A DNA stretch of 64,000 bases, taken from positions 1 through 64,000 of the forward strand of contig NZ_RJJX01000009.1 in the NCBI RefSeq assembly GCF_003996985.1, in the 5' to 3' direction. Each line of letters starts with the position of its first letter. Position 1 is the first letter of the stretch. Made by a program: the position numbers and the translations under genes. Positions 37,394-45,301 of the stretch are shown here, piece after piece. The DNA comes from Ancylomarina longa (GTDB lineage: Bacteria > Bacteroidota > Bacteroidia > Bacteroidales > Marinifilaceae). Below the pieces are notes generated by a model, which was given only the letters and a program-made list of their open reading frames with translations, was not told the DNA's origin and did not search any database.

Positions 37394-37840
37394 ATGAACA
37401 AAGTAAACCTAGAAAAATCAGTAAACCATCATATTGCGATAAGTGCAATCATGATAAAGCGAGTCTTCTTTAAAATATTAAATGATAACAAGCTTGATAT
37501 TACCCCTGAACAATGGAATATTCTATATCATTTAAACGAATCTGATGGCATGACAATAGGCAAACTGAGTGAAATCACATACAAGGATTTCGCTAATATG
37601 AGCCGAATGACTCAAAAGCTTGAAACAGCAGGTTTTGTTGAAAAAAAACGAGAGGATATTGACAAAAGAGTATTCAAACTGTTCATTACCAAAAAGGGCA
37701 AAAAATTAAATGATCAACTACATCAATGTGCTTTTGAATCAACAAATATAGCTCTTGAGGGATTGGAGGAAGAAGCCAGAGAAATCATGATAAAAAACCT
37801 CAAACATGTTATCACAAATACTCAGAAATTTCTAAAATAA
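37394..37840 (+). CDS. MarR family transcriptional regulator
   Basis: This 148-residue regulator has the winged-helix layout: a dimerisation helix at both ends and a central DNA-binding part with LTPEQWNILYHL-like (here ITPEQWNILYHL), GKLSEITYKDFANMSRMTQKLE and the wing KKREDIDKRV. It is the first gene of a two-gene operon with a small membrane protein 5 bp downstream. Two palindromes sit on its own promoter, so it very likely represses itself and is released by a small-molecule signal. Confidence 0.92.
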   Translation: MNKVNLEKSVNHHIAISAIMIKRVFFKILNDNKLDITPEQWNILYHLNESDGMTIGKLSEITYKDFANMSRMTQKLETAGFVEKKREDIDKRVFKLFITKKGKKLNDQLHQCAFESTNIALEGLEEEAREIMIKNLKHVITNTQKFLK

Positions 37841-37845
37841 AGAAC

Positions 37846-38352
37846 ATGAAACAATTGTCAACCACTCAAAAGAAATGGCTTAAATCAATTCATCTTTTAG
37901 CTGCCGGAATATGGATAACAACGGGATTAATCATGTTCCTTTTACATTTTATGCGCAACGAAGTACAAACTGGGGATCATTTGTATTTAATGAATAAAAT
38001 CATCCATTTTATTGATATGAAGATACTGGTTCCGGCAGCAATAGTAAGCCTGCTCACCGGATGGGTTTATTCCCAATTTACAAAATGGGGCTACTTTAAA
38101 CACAGTTGGATGACATTTAAATGGATCATCACCTTACTGATAATCATACTTGGTACGCTGTATTCGGGACCATGGATTGCCGAAATGGTAAGAATATCAG
38201 GTGAGCTTGGCATGGCTGCCCTTAGCAATACCGAATACCAATGGTATGATAAATGGCAAACAGTTATGGGAATTTGCATGAATGCTACTCTAATCATCAC
38301 CATTTTTATATCAGTATTCAAGCCAAAAAGAACAATTAATAAGGCATTATAA
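37846..38352 (+). CDS. DUF2269-like small membrane protein
   Basis: This 168-residue protein has four hydrophobic segments, opening with WLKSIHLLAAGIWITTGL, a pattern of DUF2269-type membrane proteins with a His in the first helix. It is translationally close to the marR gene (5-bp gap) and so is under the same control. A role in export, detoxification or electron transfer is possible. Nothing specific can be read from the sequence. Confidence 0.7.
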   Translation: MKQLSTTQKKWLKSIHLLAAGIWITTGLIMFLLHFMRNEVQTGDHLYLMNKIIHFIDMKILVPAAIVSLLTGWVYSQFTKWGYFKHSWMTFKWIITLLIIILGTLYSGPWIAEMVRISGELGMAALSNTEYQWYDKWQTVMGICMNATLIITIFISVFKPKRTINKAL

Positions 38353-38475
38353 TTAGGTCGAATTTAAACTGTATTGAGACGAATAATACCAAAATCGATG
38401 CAATGAATAAGGATTTGAAAGTTGCATTTACAAATTTGATTCACTTTATTTGTATTCATTTTAAATAACAGAACT

Positions 38476-38670
38476 ATGAAAGATATAGAATCTCCTTGTA
38501 TTAAGATTTGCCGACAGGATAGCAACGACGTATGTTTTGGTTGCAGAAGAACTTCCGAAGAAATCGGCAATTGGTCGCTATATACCAACAACGAAAAGAA
38601 AGCTGTTTTGAAAAAAGCCAGCGAAAGAAGAAACGCAGCAGACACTTCCACCGCTACTTTTTTTAGATAA
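38476..38670 (+). CDS. DUF1289 family small cysteine protein
   Basis: This 64-residue protein opens with SPCIKICRQDSNDVCFGCRRT and continues EEIGNWSLYTNNEKKAVL. This is the standard DUF1289 pattern: four cysteines, then an EI-x-x-W helix. The cysteines probably bind a metal or iron-sulfur centre. The function is unknown. It stands alone and is followed at once by a clear terminator, which supports it as a real small gene. Confidence 0.85.
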   Translation: MKDIESPCIKICRQDSNDVCFGCRRTSEEIGNWSLYTNNEKKAVLKKASERRNAADTSTATFFR

Positions 38671-38674
38671 AATA

Positions 38675-38701
38675 AAAAGACCTCGCTAATGGAGGTCTTT
38701 T
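38675..38701 (+). terminator. Terminator after the DUF1289 gene
   Basis: AAAAGACCTC and GAGGTCTTTT pair over 10 bp around a 7-nt loop, 4 bp after the stop codon. Confidence 0.85.
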
Positions 38702-38746
38702 GTTGTTTTTGGAGGAATTTGCCTTTCCTTCGCCTATTTAATCTGC

Positions 38747-38920
38747 GCTGCGGCAAAATTATAGTGTCCTGCGCGATTTTTTGCCTTCCTGCGGCAGTAT
38801 TTTGCAATTCTGTGGCTATTTCGGGTCTCCTGCGGCAGTTTTTCACAATTCTGCGGACTTTTATGGCTTCCTGCGGCAAAATTACCCTTCCTGCGGGTTT
38901 TTGCCTAGCCTGCGCGGGGG
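38747..38920. repeat. GC-rich 20-21 bp degenerate tandem repeat
   Basis: Units start with CCTGCGG or a close variant at 38747, 38768, 38788, 38808, 38829, 38849, 38870, 38890 and 38909. Two 41-bp double units (38788-38828 and 38829-38869) are most alike. The array is far richer in G and C than its surroundings and lies between the DUF1289 terminator and the 3' end of the minus-strand gene at 38923. The frames open through it are not convincing genes. Confidence 0.8.
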
Positions 38921-38922
38921 TT

Positions 38923-39672
38923 TCAGAGCGTTTTCGCTGCTTCGTCCTCTTCTTCTTTTTGTTTCCGGAGTTTGCGGAAATATGCCGAAGCATACTTTTC
39001 TAACTTCTCTTCGTCTTCCCAGAACACAAATTTACCAAAGTCGCTAATTTGATCAATAGCCTCTTTTAAATAGGTGTAAGCCCTGTCGCGCATCTCTTTA
39101 GCTGGTTTATCGTTCTCGTTCCGTTCTCCATTTATACTACTCACCATTGGACCCAATATATCGGCAAATTCAGCAGCTTTATCCAACTTTGCAGTGTCAA
39201 AATAGATGGCCGTTAAAAAATCGGGATGTTTCTTCCCCAAAGTGCACAAATCACTAAAATCCTGAACCATATCAGCATATCCATTGCCATCTGCAATATC
39301 ATCCACTACTGCTTTCAGCTCCTTATCGTTGCGATAGGCAAAACGGAATTCGTGTAATAATTCGCGATGCAGTTTTTCAGCATTTTCCGATACCTCGCTC
39401 CACTGTTTAGCCATTTCGGTTTTACTTTTTGATACTGCTTTCCATTCCGATTGGGTGTACTGCAAAGCTCCAATTCTTGCAGGCAAAGAATCGATATATT
39501 CTGCAGCTAAACCGTTTGCCACCAAAAGTTCTTTGTCTTTTGTGGCATAATAGCTTTTATCCTCGGCCTCCTGCAAATAAATATCAACGGGCATACCTAG
39601 CTTGTCAATATTTTCTTCTTGAATTGCTAATAGTTTTTCTTGTACGGTTTCAAAATCTGTAACATTTGACAT
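38923..39672 (-). CDS. Helical acidic protein, function unknown
   Basis: This 249-residue protein has no signal peptide or membrane segment. It looks entirely alpha-helical, is rich in Glu, Lys, Asp and Ala, and ends in a KQKEEEDEAAKTL tail. I do not recognise a family with confidence. It may belong to the loosely defined Bacteroidota helical DUF families (such as DUF6261), but I cannot confirm this. Its stop codon abuts the GC-rich repeat array. Confidence 0.65.
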   Translation of the reverse strand: MSNVTDFETVQEKLLAIQEENIDKLGMPVDIYLQEAEDKSYYATKDKELLVANGLAAEYIDSLPARIGALQYTQSEWKAVSKSKTEMAKQWSEVSENAEKLHRELLHEFRFAYRNDKELKAVVDDIADGNGYADMVQDFSDLCTLGKKHPDFLTAIYFDTAKLDKAAEFADILGPMVSSINGERNENDKPAKEMRDRAYTYLKEAIDQISDFGKFVFWEDEEKLEKYASAYFRKLRKQKEEEDEAAKTL

Positions 39673-40507
39673 TTCTTTTTGTTTTAGGGTAATTAACTAA
39701 TATTTTTATTAACGACACTGAAATTAAAACATATTTTCAGATATTCAAAAACAAAAAATGAACTCTCCCGTTAACTAAGAAAAATTTTAAACTACTATAT
39801 TGTTAGCAAATGCCCGTAAAACCTGGCATCTTAGTCTGTAAAAATTATGATTTAAAATTGAACTCACCCTAAATATGTTTCACAACATAATGCTTAATGG
39901 GTTACCTTTTAAAACACAAATGAAGAAGGAGCATCCCCCACTGCCGAACATTTGCATTATGTGATCTATAAAAAACGGGCTAAATGAAATAAAAGAAGCA
40001 TTAGTACACTACGGCTAATGCAACAAGTAAATGGAGGAAATACAACTTATTCTGGACAAAAGAAATAGACGAAGCATTACAGCAAACCAAAGGCTTTACA
40101 GTAGCTTGCTCTCCCCCATTCAACTTATGAAAAGCTTATTTATATTGATTCCAGCTTAATTGCTTTCAATTTTGCACAGGCAAATTAAATAATATGTATA
40201 TTTTTATCGGACTGAAATAAAATCAACAAATTTTGTATTGTTTTAGAGGATCAATTATTTTGAAAAAGGGCGGCAATAATTGATCTGAGGTAGCATTCAC
40301 AGCCCAACAGCTGATAAAAATCTGTAAAAATTATAACCAGCGATGGATTCTTACTGTTTAATGTTAACGTCCTTTTTTTAATATAATTATTGATTAAATA
40401 ATTACAGAAAGAAATATAAACAAGTTCTTTTTAGATAAAATATTGTTGGGAATAAGCCGAAAAGCCAATATAATTTTGAAGTAGGTAAATAAATAAATCA
40501 AATTTAA
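39673..40507. other. AT-rich gap opening the accessory island
   Basis: No gene is supported over 835 bp. It contains the first 81-nt hairpin repeat (40289-40369) and a possible degenerate partial copy near 39802-39850 that shares CTGTAAAAATTAT. Short broken frames around 40000-40130 may be gene remnants but are not identifiable. Confidence 0.55.
40289..40369 (+). repeat. 81-nt hairpin repeat, copy 1
   Basis: It aligns without gaps to 41332-41412 (offset 1043). The conserved blocks are GGTRGYATTCACAGC, then 18 variable bases, then CTGTAAAAATYATAAC and GATTCTTAC. It ends in GTTAACG. The hairpin arms are weaker than in copy 2. Confidence 0.75.
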
Positions 40508-41140
40508 ATGAAAAATACATTAACTATCCTATGTTTACTTATTACAACAGCTCTGTTTTCACAAACAAAACTTTATGTCAATCCAAATTATTACGTTTCA
40601 AAAACTAAAACAATTGCAATATTACCTTTAAGAGTTCAAGTGAAATTGAGACCTAAACAACTTAAAGATTTCACATCAGAACAAATAGCTCAAATGGATA
40701 AAGATGAATCTCTTGATATTCAAAAAGGAATGTATACTTGGTTTTTGACAAGAAAAAAAAGGGGAACTATGCTAGTAGAGGTTCAAAATCCAGCCCGAAC
40801 AAATGCATTATTAAAGAAAAATGGTATTGACATTTATTCAAATGAAGAATACCTGCCAAGCGAATTAGGGAAAATTTTAGGGGTTGAGACTTTAATAACA
40901 GGTACTTTTGAAACTTCAAAACCGATGTCAACTGGTGCAGCTGTTGGACTTGCGGTTCTTACTGGCGGATTGTTTGCTACAAATAGTGCGATAATGAATA
41001 TGGATTTTACAAGTACAATCGATGATGAATTAGTAGTAAATTACAACAAAAAAATAAAAGGCTCTCTTGGTTCCGATGCACAAGATCTTATAAATATTCT
41101 GATGAGAAAAGTTTCGAGAAGAATACCTTATACAAAATAA
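40508..41140 (+). CDS. Secreted protein of unknown function, within a repeat-bounded unit
   Basis: This 210-residue protein has a signal peptide (cleavage near FSQTK) and no lipobox. The middle contains a segment resembling the nucleotide-free fold of envelope proteins that oppose short-lived paralogues: KTIAILPLRVQ, then LGKILGVETLITGTFETS, then a glycine-rich stretch. I cannot name a family with confidence. It lies alone between the two 81-nt repeats, so it looks like the passenger of a cassette-like unit of 1043 bp. Confidence 0.65.
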   Translation: MKNTLTILCLLITTALFSQTKLYVNPNYYVSKTKTIAILPLRVQVKLRPKQLKDFTSEQIAQMDKDESLDIQKGMYTWFLTRKKRGTMLVEVQNPARTNALLKKNGIDIYSNEEYLPSELGKILGVETLITGTFETSKPMSTGAAVGLAVLTGGLFATNSAIMNMDFTSTIDDELVVNYNKKIKGSLGSDAQDLINILMRKVSRRIPYTK

Positions 41141-41201
41141 TGAGATTTTTATTCATCATATAAATACCGGTTGGACCTAAAATATTCTTCTGTAAACATA
41201 T

Positions 41202-41251
41202 GAGTAGGCTACCGCTAGGCATTAGCCTAGCGGAGCACATCTCACACCACT
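41202..41251 (-). mobile_element. Group II intron 3' tail, remnant 1
   Basis: About 50 bp match 44646-44696 with three mismatches and one gap. The perfect 9-bp stem CCGCTAGGC/GCCTAGCGG (41212-41233) corresponds to domain VI, and the match stops inside domain V at CACACCACT. No maturase sequence remains. The orientation is the same as remnant 2, with the intron 3' end at the lower coordinate. Confidence 0.65.
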
Positions 41252-41331
41252 AGATACTGTGATAAACCATACAAAAGGGAATGAAATTTTAAAAGTAAAA
41301 TTATAAATCAGAATAGCTTAGAATTTACTTT

Positions 41332-41412
41332 GGTGGTATTCACAGCAAAACTCATCCCAACACGCTGTAAAAATCATAACAGGTGACGGATTCTTACAGC
41401 TATTCGTTAGCC
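41332..41412 (+). repeat. 81-nt hairpin repeat, copy 2
   Basis: This is the second copy of the repeat at 40289-40369. Here GCTGTAAAAATC (41364-41375) and GATTCTTACAGC (41389-41400) form a 12-bp stem with a single mismatch and a 13-nt loop. It ends CGTTAGCCAC, 24 bp before the start of the RecQ-like gene. Confidence 0.78.
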
Positions 41413-41435
41413 ACAATACGAAAAAGACACAGCAT

Positions 41436-43472
41436 ATGAATAGAGAACAAGCTGAAATAAAACTCAAACGGATTTTTGGATTTGATAGTTTCTATGATGA
41501 ACAATGGGAAACTATAGATATGCTTTTTCAAGGAAAACGAGTTCTATTGATAGAAAAAACTGGATTTGGAAAATCATTGTGCTTTCAATTTCCCGCTACG
41601 CAATTTGAAGGTATAACTATCATATTTTCACCTTTGATTGCATTAATGCGTGACCAAGTTAAAAGTCTTGTTGAAAATGGAATTAGTGCCAAATTCATTA
41701 ATTCAGAACAAACCCAAAAGGAGAACTCACAAACTATTCAAGATGCAATTAACGGTAAGCTGAAAATATTATATATAGCACCTGAAAGACAAGAAAATCA
41801 AGAATGGATTCAAGCTACGAGGCAAATGAATCTTTCAATGATTGTAATTGATGAAGCTCATACTATTTCAGTTTGGGGGCACGATTTTCGACCAGCTTTT
41901 AGGAGAATAATAAATTTAATACAATTACTTCCCAAACATATGCCTGTTTTAGCAACTACTGCAACAGCAACAAAAAGAGTTCAAATTGATGTCGAAAAAC
42001 AAATATCTAATGACATAACAACATTAAGAGGAAGATTAATCAGAGATAATTTCAACTTGTTTGTAATCAATGTTAAATCAGAAGATGAAAAGTTGATTTG
42101 GCTTGCCGAGAACTTAAATAATATTGAGGGAACAGGTATAATTTATACAGGAACAAGAATAAATACTGAAATATACTCACGTTGGTTTGACTACCTTAAA
42201 ATAAATACTACCGAATATAATGCAGGTCTCGATGGCGAGACAAGAAAAGAAGTTGAAAATGGTTTAATGGCTAATAAGTGGAAGGTTATTGTTTCTACTA
42301 ATGCCCTAGGAATGGGAATTGACAAACCTAATATTAGATTTTTAATTCATACACAAATACCAGCTTCACCAATTCATTATTATCAAGAAATAGGCAGAGC
42401 AGGTAGAGATGGAAAGCCAACAAGTATAATTTTATTTTATAACTCTTCAAAGGATGATAAAGGAATAGAAGAAGATTATAAACTTCCAAAAGCATTTATT
42501 GATGGTGGACGACCAAGTTTAAATAAGTATAATAAAGTAATCAATGCTGTTAAAGGTGAACAGTTGGGTGAACGTCAAATAATGAAGGCAACTAACCTAA
42601 AACAAACTCAGGTACGAGTAATTAAAGCCGACTTAATTGAACAAGGCATAATAAAAGAGGTTATTTATGGTCGGTCAAAAAAATATGAATATCAATTTGA
42701 TGCACCGGATTTAAACACAAAAGCATTTGAAGAATTGAGAGAATTAAAACTTCAAGAACTTGAATCAATGCTTGAATATGTCAACCTAAATTCTTCAAGA
42801 ATGAAATTTTTGTGTAATTACCTTGGTGATTCGATTCCTGACCAAATTGAAAACTGTGATAATACAAATCTTCAAAAACTCATTTCCAATCCTAAACCAG
42901 AAACGATCAAATTGCTATCGGATTTTAGAGAAACTTATTTTCCTATTTTAAAAGTTGAAAGTAGAGGTTCTAATATCGTTAATGGAATTGCATCAAGTTA
43001 TTATGGTGTATCAAATGTTGGTGCAGCTCTTAACAGATGCAAATATCATAATGGAGGAGATTTCCCTGATTTTTTACTTAAATTGACATTAAAAGCATTT
43101 CGGAAACAATACGGGCAAGAACTATTTGATTTAATTGTATATGTGCCTCCGACTGAATCAGGAGACTTAGTTAAAAATTTTACAGAAAAAATATCAAGGA
43201 TCCTGAAAGTGCCTATCTCACATAATCTTGTGAAAATAGGAGAAACACAACCACAAAAAGTATTTGAAAATGGCTATTTAAAAAGAGACAATGTTGAAGG
43301 AATGTTTACTTTCAATAATCCTGAACAAATAAATGGTAAAAATATTATTATTTTTGATGATATTTTTGATAGTGGTGCAACAATAAAGGAGATTGGAAGA
43401 ATGTTAACTAATAATGGGGCGAGTAAAATTGCACCCTTAATAATCGCCAGAACTGTGGGTGGTGATATATAA
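41436..43472 (+). CDS. RecQ-like helicase fused to a ComF-like phosphoribosyltransferase
   Basis: This 678-residue protein has a RecQ helicase core: Walker A TGFGKS (42-47), DEAH at 139-142, LATTATATK, STNALGMGIDKP and QEIGRAGRDG. The expected zinc knuckle (about 455-478) keeps only one clear cysteine of its motif (ENCDNTN). A winged-helix-like segment (about 375-420) precedes it. The last 130 residues match ComF-type phosphoribosyltransferases, with ETQPQKVFENGYLKRDNVEGMF followed by the phosphoribosyl loop IIIFDDIFDSGATIKE (637-652). The DprA-like gene follows 11 bp later. Codon use looks more AT-rich than in the core genes. Confidence 0.88.
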   Translation: MNREQAEIKLKRIFGFDSFYDEQWETIDMLFQGKRVLLIEKTGFGKSLCFQFPATQFEGITIIFSPLIALMRDQVKSLVENGISAKFINSEQTQKENSQTIQDAINGKLKILYIAPERQENQEWIQATRQMNLSMIVIDEAHTISVWGHDFRPAFRRIINLIQLLPKHMPVLATTATATKRVQIDVEKQISNDITTLRGRLIRDNFNLFVINVKSEDEKLIWLAENLNNIEGTGIIYTGTRINTEIYSRWFDYLKINTTEYNAGLDGETRKEVENGLMANKWKVIVSTNALGMGIDKPNIRFLIHTQIPASPIHYYQEIGRAGRDGKPTSIILFYNSSKDDKGIEEDYKLPKAFIDGGRPSLNKYNKVINAVKGEQLGERQIMKATNLKQTQVRVIKADLIEQGIIKEVIYGRSKKYEYQFDAPDLNTKAFEELRELKLQELESMLEYVNLNSSRMKFLCNYLGDSIPDQIENCDNTNLQKLISNPKPETIKLLSDFRETYFPILKVESRGSNIVNGIASSYYGVSNVGAALNRCKYHNGGDFPDFLLKLTLKAFRKQYGQELFDLIVYVPPTESGDLVKNFTEKISRILKVPISHNLVKIGETQPQKVFENGYLKRDNVEGMFTFNNPEQINGKNIIIFDDIFDSGATIKEIGRMLTNNGASKIAPLIIARTVGGDI

Positions 43473-43483
43473 ATAAGAATAAT

Positions 43484-44620
43484 ATGAATGAAGAATTATC
43501 ATATTGGCTTGCTTTGGCACATTTGCCGAAACTTAGAACCCAAAAAAAGAATGAAATAATTGTCAGGTTGTTTGAAGAACAAAAAACAATTATTGATTTC
43601 TTTCATTTTGAGCCAAAGCAATGGAAAGACAATTACGAATTAAATGAGAATGAGATTTTATTATTTCAGGAAGCTATAAAGGAATTGTCAAATTACGCTT
43701 TTATGGTTGAAGACCTTCTTGAACAAGGTTACAGTATTTTACCTATCACTTCACCTGAATATTCACCCATTCTTAAAAAGAATTTGGGTAGAACATACGC
43801 ACCACCCTTAATTTACACAAAAGGAAATAAGGCGATAATGAAAGAAAAATCTGTTGCTATTGTAGGTTCAAGAAAAGCAGATAAATTGTCTTTGGATTTT
43901 ACTGACAATGTCGCAAAAACTGCGTCCAATGATTACAAAGTTATTGTAAGTGGTTTTGCCAAAGGAGTTGATAAGCAAGCATTAGATTCAGCACTAAAAT
44001 ATAAAGGGCAAAGTATTATTGTTCTTCCCCAAGGTATTTCAACATTTAATTCAGGATTTAAAAAATATTACAAACAAATTATTGATGGTGATGTGATGGT
44101 ATTGAGTACTTTCTATCCAAAAGCGACTTGGAGCGTTGGTTTAGCAATGGCACGTAATCCAATCATTTATGGTTTAGCAACTGAAATTTTTGTTGCCGAA
44201 TCAAGTAATAAAGGTGGCACTTGGTCTGGTGTTGTTGACGGACTTAAAAAAGGTCGGAAAATATTTGTCAGAAAGCCTGACTTTAAAGAAAAAAATGCGA
44301 ATAATCAATTAATACAAAAAGGTGCTGTTCCTGTTGATGCAGAAGGGGATGTTTTAAGCTATGAACAACAAATTAATATAAATCAAAATGTTGTTTCTGA
44401 ACCTGACCCAAATGATGTTGAATATAAAATCATTGAATTATTGAAAAAAGGTGTATTCACTTCAAAAAAAATAGTTGATACACTTAAAATAGATTGGAGT
44501 TCAAGAAAAGTCTCCTCGTTTCTAAAAGAACAAGACGAAATTATTACCGTGAAAGGAAAACCATTAAAATTTGCTCATAAGGAACGAACAATTCAATCTC
44601 AAAAAACATTATTTGACTGA
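43484..44620 (+). CDS. Divergent DprA-like (SLOG-fold) DNA-processing protein
   Basis: This 378-residue protein has an N-terminal helical part, a Rossmann-like DprA core and a C-terminal winged helix (about 310-360). Core motifs are VAIVGSR (124-130), SGFAKGVDKQALDSAL (156-171), VLPQG, and VAESSNKGGTWSG. The usual GIDxxAH has become GVDxxAL, so the conserved His is lost. DprA loads RecA on single-stranded DNA during transformation. This copy sits in an operon with a RecQ-ComF fusion, inside an island, and is unlikely to be the housekeeping DprA. Confidence 0.88.
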   Translation: MNEELSYWLALAHLPKLRTQKKNEIIVRLFEEQKTIIDFFHFEPKQWKDNYELNENEILLFQEAIKELSNYAFMVEDLLEQGYSILPITSPEYSPILKKNLGRTYAPPLIYTKGNKAIMKEKSVAIVGSRKADKLSLDFTDNVAKTASNDYKVIVSGFAKGVDKQALDSALKYKGQSIIVLPQGISTFNSGFKKYYKQIIDGDVMVLSTFYPKATWSVGLAMARNPIIYGLATEIFVAESSNKGGTWSGVVDGLKKGRKIFVRKPDFKEKNANNQLIQKGAVPVDAEGDVLSYEQQININQNVVSEPDPNDVEYKIIELLKKGVFTSKKIVDTLKIDWSSRKVSSFLKEQDEIITVKGKPLKFAHKERTIQSQKTLFD

Positions 44621-44645
44621 AAATGAAAATGTAAAGTGGCTAATC

Positions 44646-44722
44646 GAGTAGGCTGCCGCTAGGCCATTAGCCTAGCGGAGAACCTCTCACACCACTGTAC
44701 GTACGGGTCTCGTATACAGCGG
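44646..44722 (-). mobile_element. Group II intron domains V and VI, remnant 2
   Basis: Read on the minus strand, CCGCTGTA...TACAGTGG (complement of 44692-44722) forms the domain V stem with a G-U pair and the ACGAGACCCGT-type loop. A domain VI stem follows (44656-44678), then CCTACTCGAT as the probable intron 3' end. The maturase pseudogene lies directly upstream, as in real group II introns. Confidence 0.75.
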
Positions 44723-45185
44723 TTCGTTAAGTTGTGGGGAAACACGTTTGTAGATTTCCAGCATAGAAATGTAACCTCGTTTCTTCAAGCGAGCCAAAGT
44801 AATGGTCATTCTCAGAATGGGACTCTGAGCAATTGCCCAGCCTCCCATTCGTGAACGAGACCATGCATAGGCTTGTCCTTGCTGAACACCCAAGCGGATA
44901 AGGCTTCGCCTTTTCTTTTCGGGTATGTTATTCACAAAATTCTTTTATTATAGGTGTTCATGGTCTTGCTACGCTCGGCACCAATGATGCCAAATGCAAT
45001 ACCTGAGCCTGTTGCGCAACCAACCGTCGAGATCTTCAAGTTTGTTTAAAATACTTGCCATACGGAAGTTATTTACCCAACCTCGCTGAACCTCTTTCAG
45101 TTTTTGGATGCGTTCCTCAAAGCTCATCGGTGTCGTTTTCCGAGTGATGGTTTTCAGCTTTTGCCATAAGCCTTTCCAACTATTA
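44687..45185 (-). pseudogene. Broken group II intron maturase (LtrA-like), C-terminal part only
   Basis: Two frames carry consecutive parts of one protein. The first, from about 45181 down to 44981, holds SWKGLWQKLKTITRKTTPMS and RGWVNNFRMASILNKL, ending YCIWHHW. The second, from about 44926 to 44687, holds LIRLGVQQGQAYAWSRSRMG and ends LNEPLYTRPVRTVV. These are the maturase domain and tail of a group II intron protein. About 50 bp with stops interrupt the two halves, and the reverse transcriptase domain is missing entirely. The element is dead. It ends near the hemN terminator. Confidence 0.85.
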
Positions 45186-45243
45186 GAGAATACTACCAAC
45201 AAATGTAGCATGTCCAGTATAAAGCCAGCCTTACCACCAAAAC

Positions 45244-45276
45244 AAAAAGAGATCACCCTGGCGGATGATCTCTTTT
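45244..45276 (-). terminator. hemN terminator
   Basis: AAAAGAGATCA and TGATCTCTTTT pair over 11 bp around a 10-nt loop, with T residues following on the minus strand. It lies 26 bp past the hemN stop, and the decayed intron begins just beyond it. Confidence 0.85.
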
Positions 45277-45301
45277 GCAATAATTTACTTTTATCTTATT
45301 T

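Noticed and set aside
38364-39003. Open frames on both strands through the GC-rich repeat array
   Set aside because: They overlap the real DUF1289 and helical-protein genes and owe their openness to the repeat composition. The translations are Arg/Lys- or Cys/Phe-biased with no start context.
40289-41412. CRISPR array interpretation of the 81-nt repeats
   Set aside because: There are only two copies, 1 kb apart and enclosing a gene. No regular short repeats with unique spacers or cas genes are seen in the window.
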